A stretch of DNA of 39,254 nt from a virus. Under the pieces are notes generated by a model. It did not search any database, was not told the origin of the DNA, and saw nothing but the letters and a program-made list of their open reading frames with translations. Within the stretch, counting starts at the first letter, position 1. The number at the start of each line of letters is the position of its first letter. The translations under genes were made by a program, and so were the position numbers. The DNA lies in the IMG/VR virus record IMGVR_UViG_3300036791_000325, positions 1 to 39,254 of that record, one strand, 5' to 3'. Shown in pieces: positions 22,588 through 31,551 of the stretch.

Positions 22588-23339
22588 GTAAACTGTCTCA
22601 ATTCAGTGGAAGCGTTTTTAAGAACATAAAGGCTAATTCTCCTCTTATTTTCTCTGTTGCTGCTGGAGTTGGGACGTTAACTACTGCATTTTTGGTAGGT
22701 AAGGCTTCGTTCGATGCAGCTAATATGATACGGGACGATGAAGAGAAAAATGCTCCCGCCGTTAATCCTAGAGAACGATTGAAGGATCGAACTAGACTTG
22801 TCTGGAAACTCTATATTCCGCCGGCAATTTCCACAGTTTCTACGATTGTGTGCATCGTTGGCGCTAAGCGAATGGAGGCCCAAAAGACCATCGCCGCTCA
22901 CGCTGCACTCGCTTTCACAGAACGAGCATATTCTGATTATCGAGACAAAGTGGTTGAGGAATTCGGTACACGTAAGGATCAGTCCATTCGAGATAAGGTG
23001 GTCGCCGAGCAGGTAGCAATAAACCCCCCGCCTTCACAAGAAGTGCTAGTAACAGGTCCGGGTAACGTTTTATGCTGTGAATTATTTACTATGCGATATT
23101 TCGCTTGTGATATGGAGAAATTGAAGAGATCTGTAAACGAATTAAATTCTAAACTGTTAAAACATGATTATGCTACGCTTGATGATTTCTATTATATGAT
23201 AGGGCTTGCTCAGACTACGGCATCTGGAAAGCTTGGTTGGACATCAGATAAACTAATGGAGTTAATATTCTCTACGACATTGTCTGAAGATGGCCGTCCA
23301 TGTATTACATTTGAGTACAATTACACCAAAACACTATAA
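22584..23339 (+). CDS. DUF6353-like membrane protein, copy 1
   Basis: 251 residues from the ATG at 22584, coupled to the preceding gene by a four-base overlap. Two membrane segments: about 20-40 (SPLIFSVAAGVGTLTTAFLVG) and about 78-95 (LYIPPAISTVSTIVCIVGA). After them comes a helical stretch with HAALAFTERAYSDYRDKVVEEFG and a C-terminal domain with a DFYYMIGL segment. The build matches the phage family I know as DUF6353. A second member is at 24799. Function unknown; both lie before the replication gene, so a membrane-attached replication or host-takeover role is possible. Confidence 0.75.
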   Translation: MSKLSQFSGSVFKNIKANSPLIFSVAAGVGTLTTAFLVGKASFDAANMIRDDEEKNAPAVNPRERLKDRTRLVWKLYIPPAISTVSTIVCIVGAKRMEAQKTIAAHAALAFTERAYSDYRDKVVEEFGTRKDQSIRDKVVAEQVAINPPPSQEVLVTGPGNVLCCELFTMRYFACDMEKLKRSVNELNSKLLKHDYATLDDFYYMIGLAQTTASGKLGWTSDKLMELIFSTTLSEDGRPCITFEYNYTKTL

Positions 23340-23355
23340 AAAGGATATTCTTACA

Positions 23356-23442
23356 ATGGATAATAAATATAAGGCTCTTATCGTCATTATTCTCCTCGTT
23401 TTGGCCAGCATAATCACTGCTCTTATCAAAAATCATAACTAG
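23356..23442 (+). CDS. 28-residue membrane peptide
   Basis: ATG after AAAAAGGA. The product is MDNKYK followed by one hydrophobic segment (ALIVIILLVLASIITALI) and a KNHN tail. A single-span small membrane protein; role unknown. It ends at the first bases of promoter P8. Confidence 0.6.
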   Translation: MDNKYKALIVIILLVLASIITALIKNHN

Positions 23443-23474
23443 TTCGCAAGATTTACAATCATTATAATGAGAGA
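23443..23474 (+). promoter_or_regulatory. Phage-type promoter P8
   Basis: TTCGCA at 23443, ACAA, TATAAT at 23463 with a 14-base gap, then GAGAGA. It precedes the small gene at 23496. Confidence 0.75.
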
Positions 23475-23495
23475 ACACTAAAAGGAGTGATTGTA

Positions 23496-23660
23496 ATGGT
23501 TGAAGAGATTGCAAAAGTAGCAGTAAAATTGCCCATGAAGCACAAGGTTGCGAAACTTATTCTCGGCACAGTTGCCGGGTTTATGGTTCAAAACTTGGTT
23601 GAAAAGGGATATGTTTCTGCATACGAATGCATTACAAGCAAGAAAATCATCACCAAGTGA
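23496..23660 (+). CDS. 54-residue small protein, possible membrane contact
   Basis: ATG after AAAGGAG, behind P8 and before a terminator. The sequence MVEEIAKVAVKLPMKHKVAKLILG... includes a moderately hydrophobic middle (AKLILGTVAGFMVQNLV) and a basic end. In arrangement and size it resembles the protein at 20931. Function unknown. Confidence 0.65.
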   Translation: MVEEIAKVAVKLPMKHKVAKLILGTVAGFMVQNLVEKGYVSAYECITSKKIITK

Positions 23661-23667
23661 ATCAGTG

Positions 23668-23698
23668 AAGGAGGTACCTACCAAGGTATTTCCTTTTT
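23668..23698 (+). terminator. Intrinsic terminator with SD-like stem
   Basis: GGAGGTACC pairs with GGTATTTCC (G-U pairs), loop TACCAA, then TTTTT. The sequence is closely similar to the terminator at 21738. Confidence 0.85.
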
Positions 23699-23717
23699 CT
23701 TTTACTAGAGAGGTAAA

Positions 23718-24152
23718 ATGTTTAAGCGAGACGTTACCTATGAGGACTTTGATGGCGAAAAAGTAACCGAAACGTTTTATTTCAATCTTACAAAAACCGA
23801 GATAATCGAGCTTGAAGTAGAATACAAAGGTGGACTAAAAGAAGCGCTTGATAGAATAATTAAAGCGCAAGACAATAAGCAATTGGTCGCTGAATTTAAG
23901 CGAATTGTTCTTTTCTCATATGGCGTCAAATCTGATGACGGTAGGAGATTCATTAAGAACGATACTCTAAGAGAAGAATTCTCTCAAACAGCCGCTTATG
24001 ACGCTTTGTTTATGGAATTGGCCATGAATGAAGAATCAGCGGCAGCATTCGTAAATGGAATAGTTCCTAAGGATTTCGTAAAGGAGTTGGAGAAACTAGC
24101 TGCTGATAATGGTTCTCCTCCTGCAATTATGCCAAAGGCGCCAACAGGATAA
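23718..24152 (+). CDS. Conserved phage protein, distant tail-chaperone resemblance
   Basis: 144 residues. The N-terminal half has TYEDFDGEKVTETFYFNLTKTE, the middle GGLKEALDRIIKAQDNKQLV and SYGVKSDDGRRFIKNDTLREEFSQTAAYDALFMELA, the end is Ala/Pro-rich. I recognise this pattern from many Gram-positive phages; some annotations place it near tail assembly chaperones, but here it lies far from the tail genes. It starts the operon that leads to the DNA polymerase. Role uncertain. Confidence 0.65.
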   Translation: MFKRDVTYEDFDGEKVTETFYFNLTKTEIIELEVEYKGGLKEALDRIIKAQDNKQLVAEFKRIVLFSYGVKSDDGRRFIKNDTLREEFSQTAAYDALFMELAMNEESAAAFVNGIVPKDFVKELEKLAADNGSPPAIMPKAPTG

Positions 24153-24797
24153 ATGGACTATCAAGGTAACCCGAATAAAGATAAAGAAAAAATACCAGAA
24201 AAGAAAATTGAAAAGGTTGTTACCGGAGAAGTCATAAATAAGCCAAAATCAATTGGCCGAAAATTTAAAGATATTTTCTTTGGTGGAGAATTAAAAGCTG
24301 CTACAAGATTTGTGGCAGCGGATGTTATTCTCCCAGCCTTCCGAGATTTACTCGTCGGTGCAATTACTGAGGGCACAAGACGAGTTGTATATGGTGAATC
24401 GATGTATCGCCGTAGACCATATGAGTATCGCCCTCGAGTATCTTATAATAACCCCGTATCCAGACCATATACTGCTTATTCATATCCACGAGATCCACGA
24501 GATCCAAGAGATCGTCCAAATCTACCAGATCAACCTTCAAGATCTTGGAGACAAGATAGACCTGAGAGTAATGAAATTATTTTATCCCAAAGAACGGATG
24601 CAGAACTGGTTGTAGAAAGACTTATTGATATAATTGAGAAATACGAAGTTGCTTCGTTAGCTGATTTGTACGATCTTATTGGACAGCCATCGTCTCCCAT
24701 AGATAATAAATGGGGTTGGACATATTTGCGAAACGTTGAAGTTCGTCAGGTTCGAGAAGGATATTTGATAGATCTTCCACCTTTGGAGGCTGTATAA
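24153..24797 (+). CDS. Conserved phage protein with Arg/Tyr/Pro-rich linker
   Basis: 214 residues starting right after the preceding stop. A charged N terminus leads to a helical segment (FVAADVILPAFRDLLVGAITEGTRRVVYGE), then a low-complexity Arg/Tyr/Pro region including a repeated RDPRDPRDR, and a C-terminal domain with ELVVERLIDIIEKYEVASLADLYDLIG and DNKWGWTYLRNVEVRQVREGYLIDLP. This layout is widespread in phages of Gram-positive bacteria. Function unknown; the linker may bind nucleic acid. Confidence 0.7.
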   Translation: MDYQGNPNKDKEKIPEKKIEKVVTGEVINKPKSIGRKFKDIFFGGELKAATRFVAADVILPAFRDLLVGAITEGTRRVVYGESMYRRRPYEYRPRVSYNNPVSRPYTAYSYPRDPRDPRDRPNLPDQPSRSWRQDRPESNEIILSQRTDAELVVERLIDIIEKYEVASLADLYDLIGQPSSPIDNKWGWTYLRNVEVRQVREGYLIDLPPLEAV

Positions 24798-24798
24798 C

Positions 24799-25695
24799 AT
24801 GAAACTAGTACCAGCATCGGCTGTTGGTAAAATTAGTAGACAGTTGTTAATTGCAAAAAAGAATTCACCTCATATTTTCTTTGCTGCGGGAGTAGCTGGA
24901 ACAATTGCGAGTACTGTTCTGGCTTGCCGTGCAACATTGAAACTTTCTGCTACTCTTGATGAAATTCAAAAAGATATTGACATAATTAAGCCTAAAAGAG
25001 AAACTCATCCACTATTAACTCCCGAAGTTGTTACTGGTGAAGATGTTGTCGTTGAACATACAAAGACGATTTATGTTTATAGCAGAGCTAGTCTTCGTAT
25101 TGCTAAACTTTATGGTCCGTCGGTTCTTATTGGTGTTGCTTCAATTGGTTTGCTTGCTGGAGCTCATGTTCAATTGACTCGACGGAATAGCGCCTTGATT
25201 GCAGCATATGCTGCTGTTCAAAAGGCATATGATGATTATCGAGAAAGAGTTCGTGAAGAACTAGGTGCTGAAAAAGAACTCGATATTTATCATGCAGCCA
25301 AAACGGAGATTGTCAAAGACGCTGATGGAAATGATATTTCCGTTAAGGTTGTAGATCCGAATAAATATTCCCCCTATGCAAAATTCTTCGATGAGTATTC
25401 AGATAATTGGAAACGAGATGCTGAATTAAATCGGATGTTTATTCAATGCCAACAAAATTATTTGAATAATCGTCTTCTAGCATATGGGCATGTCTTTCTA
25501 AACGAGGCATATGATGCGCTTGGTGTACCAAGATCTTCTGCCGGTGCTGTCGTCGGATGGTTGAAAGATGGCGACGGAGATGGTTATATCGACTTTGGTA
25601 TATTTGAAGCCTTTAATTCTAGATTTGTAAATGGAACTGAGCAAAGCATACTGCTCGACTTTAATGTGGATGGAGTCATTTACGACAAGATTTAA
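24799..25695 (+). CDS. DUF6353-like membrane protein, copy 2
   Basis: 298 residues. Two membrane segments at about 27-45 (SPHIFFAAGVAGTIASTVLAC) and about 108-126 (LYGPSVLIGVASIGLLAGAHV), separated by a charged loop, then a helix AAYAAVQKAYDDYRERVREELG and a C-terminal domain with a GDGDGYIDFGIF segment. It shares the order and helix pattern of the protein at 22584 (SPLIF..., then YSDYRDKVVEEFG). Two related copies in one genome suggest a hetero-oligomer. Function unknown. Confidence 0.7.
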   Translation: MKLVPASAVGKISRQLLIAKKNSPHIFFAAGVAGTIASTVLACRATLKLSATLDEIQKDIDIIKPKRETHPLLTPEVVTGEDVVVEHTKTIYVYSRASLRIAKLYGPSVLIGVASIGLLAGAHVQLTRRNSALIAAYAAVQKAYDDYRERVREELGAEKELDIYHAAKTEIVKDADGNDISVKVVDPNKYSPYAKFFDEYSDNWKRDAELNRMFIQCQQNYLNNRLLAYGHVFLNEAYDALGVPRSSAGAVVGWLKDGDGDGYIDFGIFEAFNSRFVNGTEQSILLDFNVDGVIYDKI

Positions 25696-25704
25696 AGGAG
25701 GCTC

Positions 25705-26472
25705 ATGCGAATCCAAATTAAAGAACATTGGAGAATTTATGTTGGTATAGCCATAGCACATGGTAGTGGTATTTGTGCTGGATATTTACTGGCTAAATTT
25801 AAATCAGACAAAAAAATCGAAGATTTGAATCTTGAAAAAGAAGAACTAGAATCTGAACAACTTCAACTTGATTTTAAAAGAGTTGAAATGGATAGGGAAT
25901 TCAACGCCCAGATTCAGCAAGCAATCATAGTTATCAGAGAGCTTAAAGAATCTGGGAAAGTTTTTTTAGGTAGCATAAGAAGAGATGATCCAGAAATGGA
26001 TAAATCTATTCAAAGTCATCCAAGTAATGAAGTACGAAGAATAATTGTAGCACCACCAAATACAGATAATGAGAATATTGTGATTAACGTTTTCCCAGAC
26101 GAAAATGATGACTGGGATTATGATGAAGAAGTTAAGCATCGAACTCCAGATCATCCATACATAATTCATAGAGACGAATACTTCTCGAATGAAATGGACT
26201 ATCGGCAATCAACTCTCACATTTTATGAAGGTGACGAAATATTATGTGATGAGCAAGATACTCCTGTTTATAATCCAGAAAAAGTCGTAGGCAACATTAT
26301 ATTTGGCCATGGTTCACAAGACATAAGCATTTGCTATGTTAGAAATGAAAGTCTTGAGGCTGAGTATGAAATTTTAGTTGATCATGGATATTATCAACAG
26401 GAAGTTTTAGGGGCTGAAGTTGGAAAAGACATACGACATTCTACTCGCGTCCCTAAATTTAAACGAGAATAA
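25705..26472 (+). CDS. Membrane-anchored coiled-coil protein, conserved in phages
   Basis: 255 residues after AAAGGAGG. A weak N-terminal membrane segment (YVGIAIAHGSGICAGYLLA) precedes a coiled coil (about 38-75, DLNLEKEELESEQLQLDFKR). The C-terminal half carries HPYIIHRDEYFSNEMDYRQ and the later FGHGSQDISICYVRNE...EYEILVDHGYYQQEVLG, a domain I have seen in many Gram-positive phages without known role. Confidence 0.65.
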   Translation: MRIQIKEHWRIYVGIAIAHGSGICAGYLLAKFKSDKKIEDLNLEKEELESEQLQLDFKRVEMDREFNAQIQQAIIVIRELKESGKVFLGSIRRDDPEMDKSIQSHPSNEVRRIIVAPPNTDNENIVINVFPDENDDWDYDEEVKHRTPDHPYIIHRDEYFSNEMDYRQSTLTFYEGDEILCDEQDTPVYNPEKVVGNIIFGHGSQDISICYVRNESLEAEYEILVDHGYYQQEVLGAEVGKDIRHSTRVPKFKRE

Positions 26473-26474
26473 AT

Positions 26475-27011
26475 ATGGACGAGCCTCTTGAAAACGCATA
26501 TTTTAAGTGGCTCTGCGCAAAAGTTATACAACCTAAACAACCAAGTACTCCATCGTTAACCTATTGGAAGTTATTGCATATTCTTCATAGTACGGAATTT
26601 GTATGGCTCTTGCAAGGAGATGATAATAGAGCTGCAGATGGTGTAGAACTACGTGGTGAATTTATATTTGAATGTAAAGTATCAGTTGCTCCTGATTGGA
26701 GAAATCTAGGCTGTTCGCTTCTAGAAATGCTTATAGGTTTTTCAAGAAGAGCGCAGTTTACAACTGGCATCCCAGCTCAAGATTGGTTTTGGGAGTTTCT
26801 GGATAATTTGCATCTTATAGATCTTAATGATGGTGCAGATTTCAATGAAGAAGACGTTGAAGATATTCTCGATGGATTTATTTGGAGAACATACAACATG
26901 GATGGTGAGGGGGGTATACTTCCACTTAATAATCCACCTAAAGATCAAAGACATGTTGAAATTTGGTATCAATTCTCCGATTATGTAGTAGACCGAAACA
27001 AAATACCTTGA
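26475..27011 (+). CDS. Conserved phage protein of unknown function
   Basis: 178 residues, starting two bases after the preceding stop. Regions such as TYWKLLHILHSTEFVWLLQGDDNRAADG, LGCSLLEMLIGFSRR, IPAQDWFWEFLDNLHL and HVEIWYQFSDYVV are typical of a family that regularly stands beside phage replication genes. No catalytic motif is recognised. The end lies close before the replication gene. Confidence 0.65.
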   Translation: MDEPLENAYFKWLCAKVIQPKQPSTPSLTYWKLLHILHSTEFVWLLQGDDNRAADGVELRGEFIFECKVSVAPDWRNLGCSLLEMLIGFSRRAQFTTGIPAQDWFWEFLDNLHLIDLNDGADFNEEDVEDILDGFIWRTYNMDGEGGILPLNNPPKDQRHVEIWYQFSDYVVDRNKIP

Positions 27012-27028
27012 CCAGACAAGGGGGTGAT

Positions 27029-30000
27029 GTGGATTTTTACCGAATTAACGTAAAGGAAACTAAAGGTATTCCACAAGCATACCCAGATTGGATTGTAGAT
27101 AGCGTTGATGATTTAATGGTTAGAGGAGGTTCTTTTTATGCTGTCTGGGATGAAAATCATGGGGTATGGTCTACAGATGAATTTGATGTTCGGAGACTTG
27201 TAGATAATGATATTCATGAATTCATAGAGAAATCAAGAACTAAAGGCGCTGTCTTAGAACCTCTTTATACCAGAAATTTCAGTACTGGTAGTTGGGAAAG
27301 ATTCAACAAGTTTGTAAGAAACCTTCCAGACAATGGAAATTATCACCAGTTAGACGAAAACATAACTTTTTCTAACACCGAAACAAAAAAGAAGGATTAT
27401 GTAAGTAAGCGTCTGCCATATTCTTTAAATCCTGGAAAGACGGATGCTTGGGATGAACTCTTAGGTATTCTGTATTCTCCGGATGAAAGAGATAAAATTG
27501 AGTGGGCAATTGGCGCAATCGTTTCAGGAGATTCAAAGTGGATCCAAAAATTTCTGGTATTTTATGGCCCCCCTGGAACTGGTAAATCAACTGTAATTAG
27601 CATTATAGAGAAACTTTTCGAAGGTTATATTTCAACATTTGAAGCTAAGGCACTAACTAGCAATAGCGGTACCTTTGCTATGGAGTCATTTGAAAGTAAT
27701 CCTTTAGTAGCGATTCAACATGACGGAGATTTGTCAAGAGTTGAGGATAACACAAAACTCAATTCTATTGTTGGGCATGACTCAATGAATATTAACGTCA
27801 AGTATCGATCGGCTTTCACAATAAGACCTAATGCTTTCGTAATAGTTGGAACAAATAAACCCGTAAAAATCTCCGATGCAAAAGCTGGAAATACAAGACG
27901 ACTTATTGATGTTCATCCTACTGGAGTAAAAATTGAGCCCAGTCGTTATCATATTCTTGTAGAGAATGTAAAGTATGAACTTGGCCCGATAGCTTTCAAA
28001 TGTTTGCAAAGATATCGTGAGATGGGTAAATTCTATTATGAGAATTATATTCCCACAAAGATGATGATGTTGACCGATACATTCTACAATTTTGTAGAGG
28101 CATATTTTGATGTATTCAAATCTCAGGATGGAATTCAGCTTAAACATGCTTGGGATTTGTACAAACAATATTGCGAAGAAGCAAACATTGTTAAACGTCT
28201 TCAATATCATGAGGTTCGTGATGAGCTAGGGAGTTATTTCAGAGAATTTAAGGATCGGCATATTATGGGGGAAAAAGAATACAGAAGTGTTTATGTTGGA
28301 TTCAAAGGTTTGCCAGAACAAGGTCCCACTCCATTTGTTCCAGATACTTCATATGTGATTGAATTATCAGATTATGTTCCGGTTTATCATGATTCTGCAT
28401 TCAATAGATTATATTTCGATCAACCAGCTCAATTAGCAAAAGATAGCGGTTATCCCAGGTATAAATGGGAAAAAGTAAAGACAGTTTTAGATGAAATTGA
28501 CCCAACAGAACTTCATTTCGTAAAAATTCCAGAACAACACATCGTTATTGACTTCGATCTTGTAGATGAAGATGGTAATAAAGATCTTGAGAGGAACATA
28601 GAGGAGGCCTCAAAATTTCCCCCCACCTATACAGAACTTAGTAAGAGTGGGCATGGGTTGCATCTTCATTATATTTACGAGGGTGATGTTCACGATTTAA
28701 ATCCAATTTACGATGTTGGTGTTGAAATTAAAACTCTTTTAGGTGATGGTTCGCTACGTAGAAAACTAACCAAGTGTAACAATCTTGAAGTAGCAAATCT
28801 CAGTGGTGGACTTCCGAAAAAGGAGAAAAAGGTGATTGAAACCAAAAGTATTCAAAGCGAACGAGGGCTTCGTGAACTAATTGAGAGAAATCTTCGCAAG
28901 GAGATTCATCCAGGAACGAAACCGTCGATTGATTTCATTCACCATATTTTGGAGCAAGCTTATAACGATGGTCTAAGCTATAATGTCGAAGACATGAGAC
29001 CGGTTATATTGGCTTTTGCAGCTAGAAGTACAAATCAAGCATTGGCATGTATCAAACTTGTCCAAACAATGAAATTTGTTGGGAAATTTAACATGCCAGA
29101 AACAGATAGTGATGATAAGCCGCTAATCTTCTTTGATGTCGAAGTATATCCTAATTTGTTTATCGTATGCTGGAAGTATCAAGGATCGCCGACTGTTGTT
29201 AGAATGATTAATCCAAAGGCAGAAGACATTGCGCCGTTGTTTAATCAAAAGCTTGTTGGGTTTAACAATCGTCGATACGACAATCATATTTTGTATGGCA
29301 GATATATGGGGTATAGTCTCGAGGAATTGTTTGACCTAAGTCAGAAAATTATATTTGGTAATAACCCTAATCAAAGCGGAATGTTTGGTGAAGCGTATAA
29401 CATTTCTTATGCTGACATTTACGATTTTAGTTCTAAGAAGCAAGGTTTGAAGAAGTTTCAAATAGAGCTTGGAATTCACCACCTCGAATTGGATTTGGCA
29501 TGGGATGAGCCAGTTCCAGAAGGTGTGTGGGAAAAAGTAGAAGAATATTGTGTTAATGATGTTGTAGCAACAGAAGCAGTATTTGAATCCAGAAAACAAG
29601 ATTTTGTAGCTCGTCAAATCTTGGCTGAATTATCCGGGCTATCAATTAATCACACTACACAGCAACATACTGCGAAAATTATATTTGGAGATGACAAGAA
29701 TCCTCAAAGAAAATTTGTGTACACAGATTTGAGCTTGGAATTTCCTGGTTATCAATTTGATGGAAAGGAAAGTACTTACTGTGATGAAATCACAGGTGAA
29801 GGTGGTTACGTTTATTCCGAGCCTGGTTTTTATACCAACGTTGCGCTTCTGGATGTTGCGAGTATGCATCCTACCAGTATCGAGCGCCTCAATCTCTTCG
29901 GACCTTATACCGAGAAATTCAGTGCCCTTACGGAAGCTCGCATGGCGATCAAGCATAAAGATTACGACAAAGCCAGAGGTTTGCTTGACGGTAGACTCGC

Positions 30001-30790
30001 TAAGTTTCTTGAGCACGCTGAAGACGACGATAAGGGTGCTGAACAACTTGCATACGCTCTCAAAATCGTCATCAATATCGTATACGGCCTTACAAGCGCT
30101 CGCTTTGACAATCAATTCAGAGATATACGGAACAGAGACAACATAGTCGCCAAACGTGGCGCATTATTTATGATCGATTTACGGCACGCCGTTCAAGATA
30201 GAGGATTTCAAGTTGCCCATATTAAGACTGACTCAATCAAAATCCCAAATGCAACTCCCGATATTATTGATTTTGTCATCAAATTCGGAAGGGAGTATGG
30301 TTATACTTTCGAACATGAAACCACCTATGACAGATTTGTTCTTATCAACGATGCGGTATATGTCGCGAGTGTTCATGGTGGCTGGAGCGCTGTCGGAGCT
30401 CAATTCCAGGAGCCTTACGTATTCAAAGAACTCTTTTCGCACGAGCCTTTGGAATTCGATGACCTCTGCGAAGTCAAAAGCGTCACTCAAGGATCCATGT
30501 ATCTCGGTAATGACGAAGACCAACACGATCTAAGCGGCCTTCGACACGTTGGACGTACTGGTAGTTTTATGCCAGTTAGATATGATGGGTATTCACTATG
30601 GCGGGTTAAAGATGGTAAAAAATACCACGTGTCTGGAACAAAGGGGTATCAGTGGATAGAACGAGACGTGGCTAAACATAGAGATTCAATCGATGAACTA
30701 TTTACTGATATGGAATATTTCGATAAATTGAAAATTGATGCAATACGATCCATTGAAAGATTTGTTTCATTCGAAGAACTTGTGTCATGA
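27029..30790 (+). CDS. Fused SF3 helicase, AEP primase and family B DNA polymerase
   Basis: 1253 residues from a GTG at 27029 after GGGGGTGAT; an in-frame ATG at 26963 lies inside the preceding gene. Helicase: Walker A YGPPGTGKST (about 178-187), Walker B VAIQHDGD (about 228) and sensor IVGTNKP (about 272). Primase: IVIDFDLVDEDG (about 506) and SGHGLHLHY (about 540), the two key archaeo-eukaryotic primase motifs. Exonuclease: FFDVEVYPN (about 700), FNNRRYDN (about 745), YCVNDVVATE (about 840). Polymerase palm: DVASMHPTSIE (about 942), KIVINIVYG (about 1012) and KTDS (about 1067), where the usual first Asp of DTDS is Lys. One chain thus carries unwinding, priming, synthesis and proofreading. 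Confidence 0.85.
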   Translation: MDFYRINVKETKGIPQAYPDWIVDSVDDLMVRGGSFYAVWDENHGVWSTDEFDVRRLVDNDIHEFIEKSRTKGAVLEPLYTRNFSTGSWERFNKFVRNLPDNGNYHQLDENITFSNTETKKKDYVSKRLPYSLNPGKTDAWDELLGILYSPDERDKIEWAIGAIVSGDSKWIQKFLVFYGPPGTGKSTVISIIEKLFEGYISTFEAKALTSNSGTFAMESFESNPLVAIQHDGDLSRVEDNTKLNSIVGHDSMNINVKYRSAFTIRPNAFVIVGTNKPVKISDAKAGNTRRLIDVHPTGVKIEPSRYHILVENVKYELGPIAFKCLQRYREMGKFYYENYIPTKMMMLTDTFYNFVEAYFDVFKSQDGIQLKHAWDLYKQYCEEANIVKRLQYHEVRDELGSYFREFKDRHIMGEKEYRSVYVGFKGLPEQGPTPFVPDTSYVIELSDYVPVYHDSAFNRLYFDQPAQLAKDSGYPRYKWEKVKTVLDEIDPTELHFVKIPEQHIVIDFDLVDEDGNKDLERNIEEASKFPPTYTELSKSGHGLHLHYIYEGDVHDLNPIYDVGVEIKTLLGDGSLRRKLTKCNNLEVANLSGGLPKKEKKVIETKSIQSERGLRELIERNLRKEIHPGTKPSIDFIHHILEQAYNDGLSYNVEDMRPVILAFAARSTNQALACIKLVQTMKFVGKFNMPETDSDDKPLIFFDVEVYPNLFIVCWKYQGSPTVVRMINPKAEDIAPLFNQKLVGFNNRRYDNHILYGRYMGYSLEELFDLSQKIIFGNNPNQSGMFGEAYNISYADIYDFSSKKQGLKKFQIELGIHHLELDLAWDEPVPEGVWEKVEEYCVNDVVATEAVFESRKQDFVARQILAELSGLSINHTTQQHTAKIIFGDDKNPQRKFVYTDLSLEFPGYQFDGKESTYCDEITGEGGYVYSEPGFYTNVALLDVASMHPTSIERLNLFGPYTEKFSALTEARMAIKHKDYDKARGLLDGRLAKFLEHAEDDDKGAEQLAYALKIVINIVYGLTSARFDNQFRDIRNRDNIVAKRGALFMIDLRHAVQDRGFQVAHIKTDSIKIPNATPDIIDFVIKFGREYGYTFEHETTYDRFVLINDAVYVASVHGGWSAVGAQFQEPYVFKELFSHEPLEFDDLCEVKSVTQGSMYLGNDEDQHDLSGLRHVGRTGSFMPVRYDGYSLWRVKDGKKYHVSGTKGYQWIERDVAKHRDSIDELFTDMEYFDKLKIDAIRSIERFVSFEELVS

Positions 30791-31065
30791 TTGAAACTGA
30801 TCTTGTACGAGTAGATGTAAATGCTGGCGTTAACTATGCAGGAATTGGATTTGTAATTGTATCTGCTGTTTCACAAGGTGGGGAAGTGTTTACCGGTTTG
30901 TTACCACCAGATAAAGCACGAGAGCTTGGGCAAGCATGTTTCAAAGAGGCAGAAACAGCAGAAACGAACAACATTCTTTATACCTTGTTAAGAGAAATAC
31001 TAGATTTGGATGAGGATGTTGTTTCCGATTTCATAGCTGTATTTGAACAAGCGAGAAAGGAATGA
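30787..31065 (+). CDS. Small conserved phage protein
   Basis: 92 residues, coupled to the polymerase by a four-base overlap. An N-terminal beta part (VDVNAGVNYAGIGFVIVSAVSQGGEVFTGLLPP) is followed by a helical part. No motif; position next to polymerase and the possible single-strand-binding protein suggests a replication accessory role. Confidence 0.55.
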   Translation: MIETDLVRVDVNAGVNYAGIGFVIVSAVSQGGEVFTGLLPPDKARELGQACFKEAETAETNNILYTLLREILDLDEDVVSDFIAVFEQARKE

Positions 31066-31066
31066 C

Positions 31067-31528
31067 ATGGCCGACGAATCTAAAACCTTTATGATTGAAG
31101 ATGCTCGTATTATCTTACGTAACTTCTCAGGAAGAGAAGGGCCATACAATAAGGCAGGGATTAGAAGTTTTGGTGTTCTTCTACCAAACGAAACTATTGT
31201 TGAGCAATTGACAAGAGACGGATGGAATGTTCGTTACTTAGATCCTCGAGAAGATGGTGAAGAACCAGTACCGTTTTTGTCAATCGGTGTGAGATTTGAT
31301 ATTAGACCCCCCCGGATAGTTCTTTTGACAGAAGATACTAGAACGCAATTGGATGAAAATTCTTGCGAGGTTATTGACTGGGCGGACATTAAAGTGGCTG
31401 ATTTAATCGCCCGAGGTTATGAATGGAACGTAAATGGTAAGACCGGTGTCAAAGCTTATTTGCAATCTTTATTTGTAACTATTGAAGAGAATGCATTGGA
31501 CAGAAAATATGCTATTCATGACGATTAA
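31067..31528 (+). CDS. Possible single-stranded DNA-binding protein
   Basis: 153 residues from the ATG at 31067. The pattern TFMIEDARIILRNFSGREGPYNKAG, FLSIGVRF, PPRIVLLT, the ending YEWNVNGKTGVKAYLQSLFVTIEE is beta-rich and matches a conserved family placed directly after phage DNA polymerases. An OB-type fold and single-strand binding are plausible from context and composition, but no diagnostic motif is visible. It overlaps no gene; its ribosome site is GAAAGGAATG. Confidence 0.5.
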   Translation: MADESKTFMIEDARIILRNFSGREGPYNKAGIRSFGVLLPNETIVEQLTRDGWNVRYLDPREDGEEPVPFLSIGVRFDIRPPRIVLLTEDTRTQLDENSCEVIDWADIKVADLIARGYEWNVNGKTGVKAYLQSLFVTIEENALDRKYAIHDD

Positions 31529-31551
31529 CCCAGCTACTAGACGGGACGCAA

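Noticed and set aside
24487-24520. Short direct repeats as a CRISPR-like or origin iteron array
   Set aside because: They are tandem codons for Arg-Asp-Pro in a low-complexity linker.
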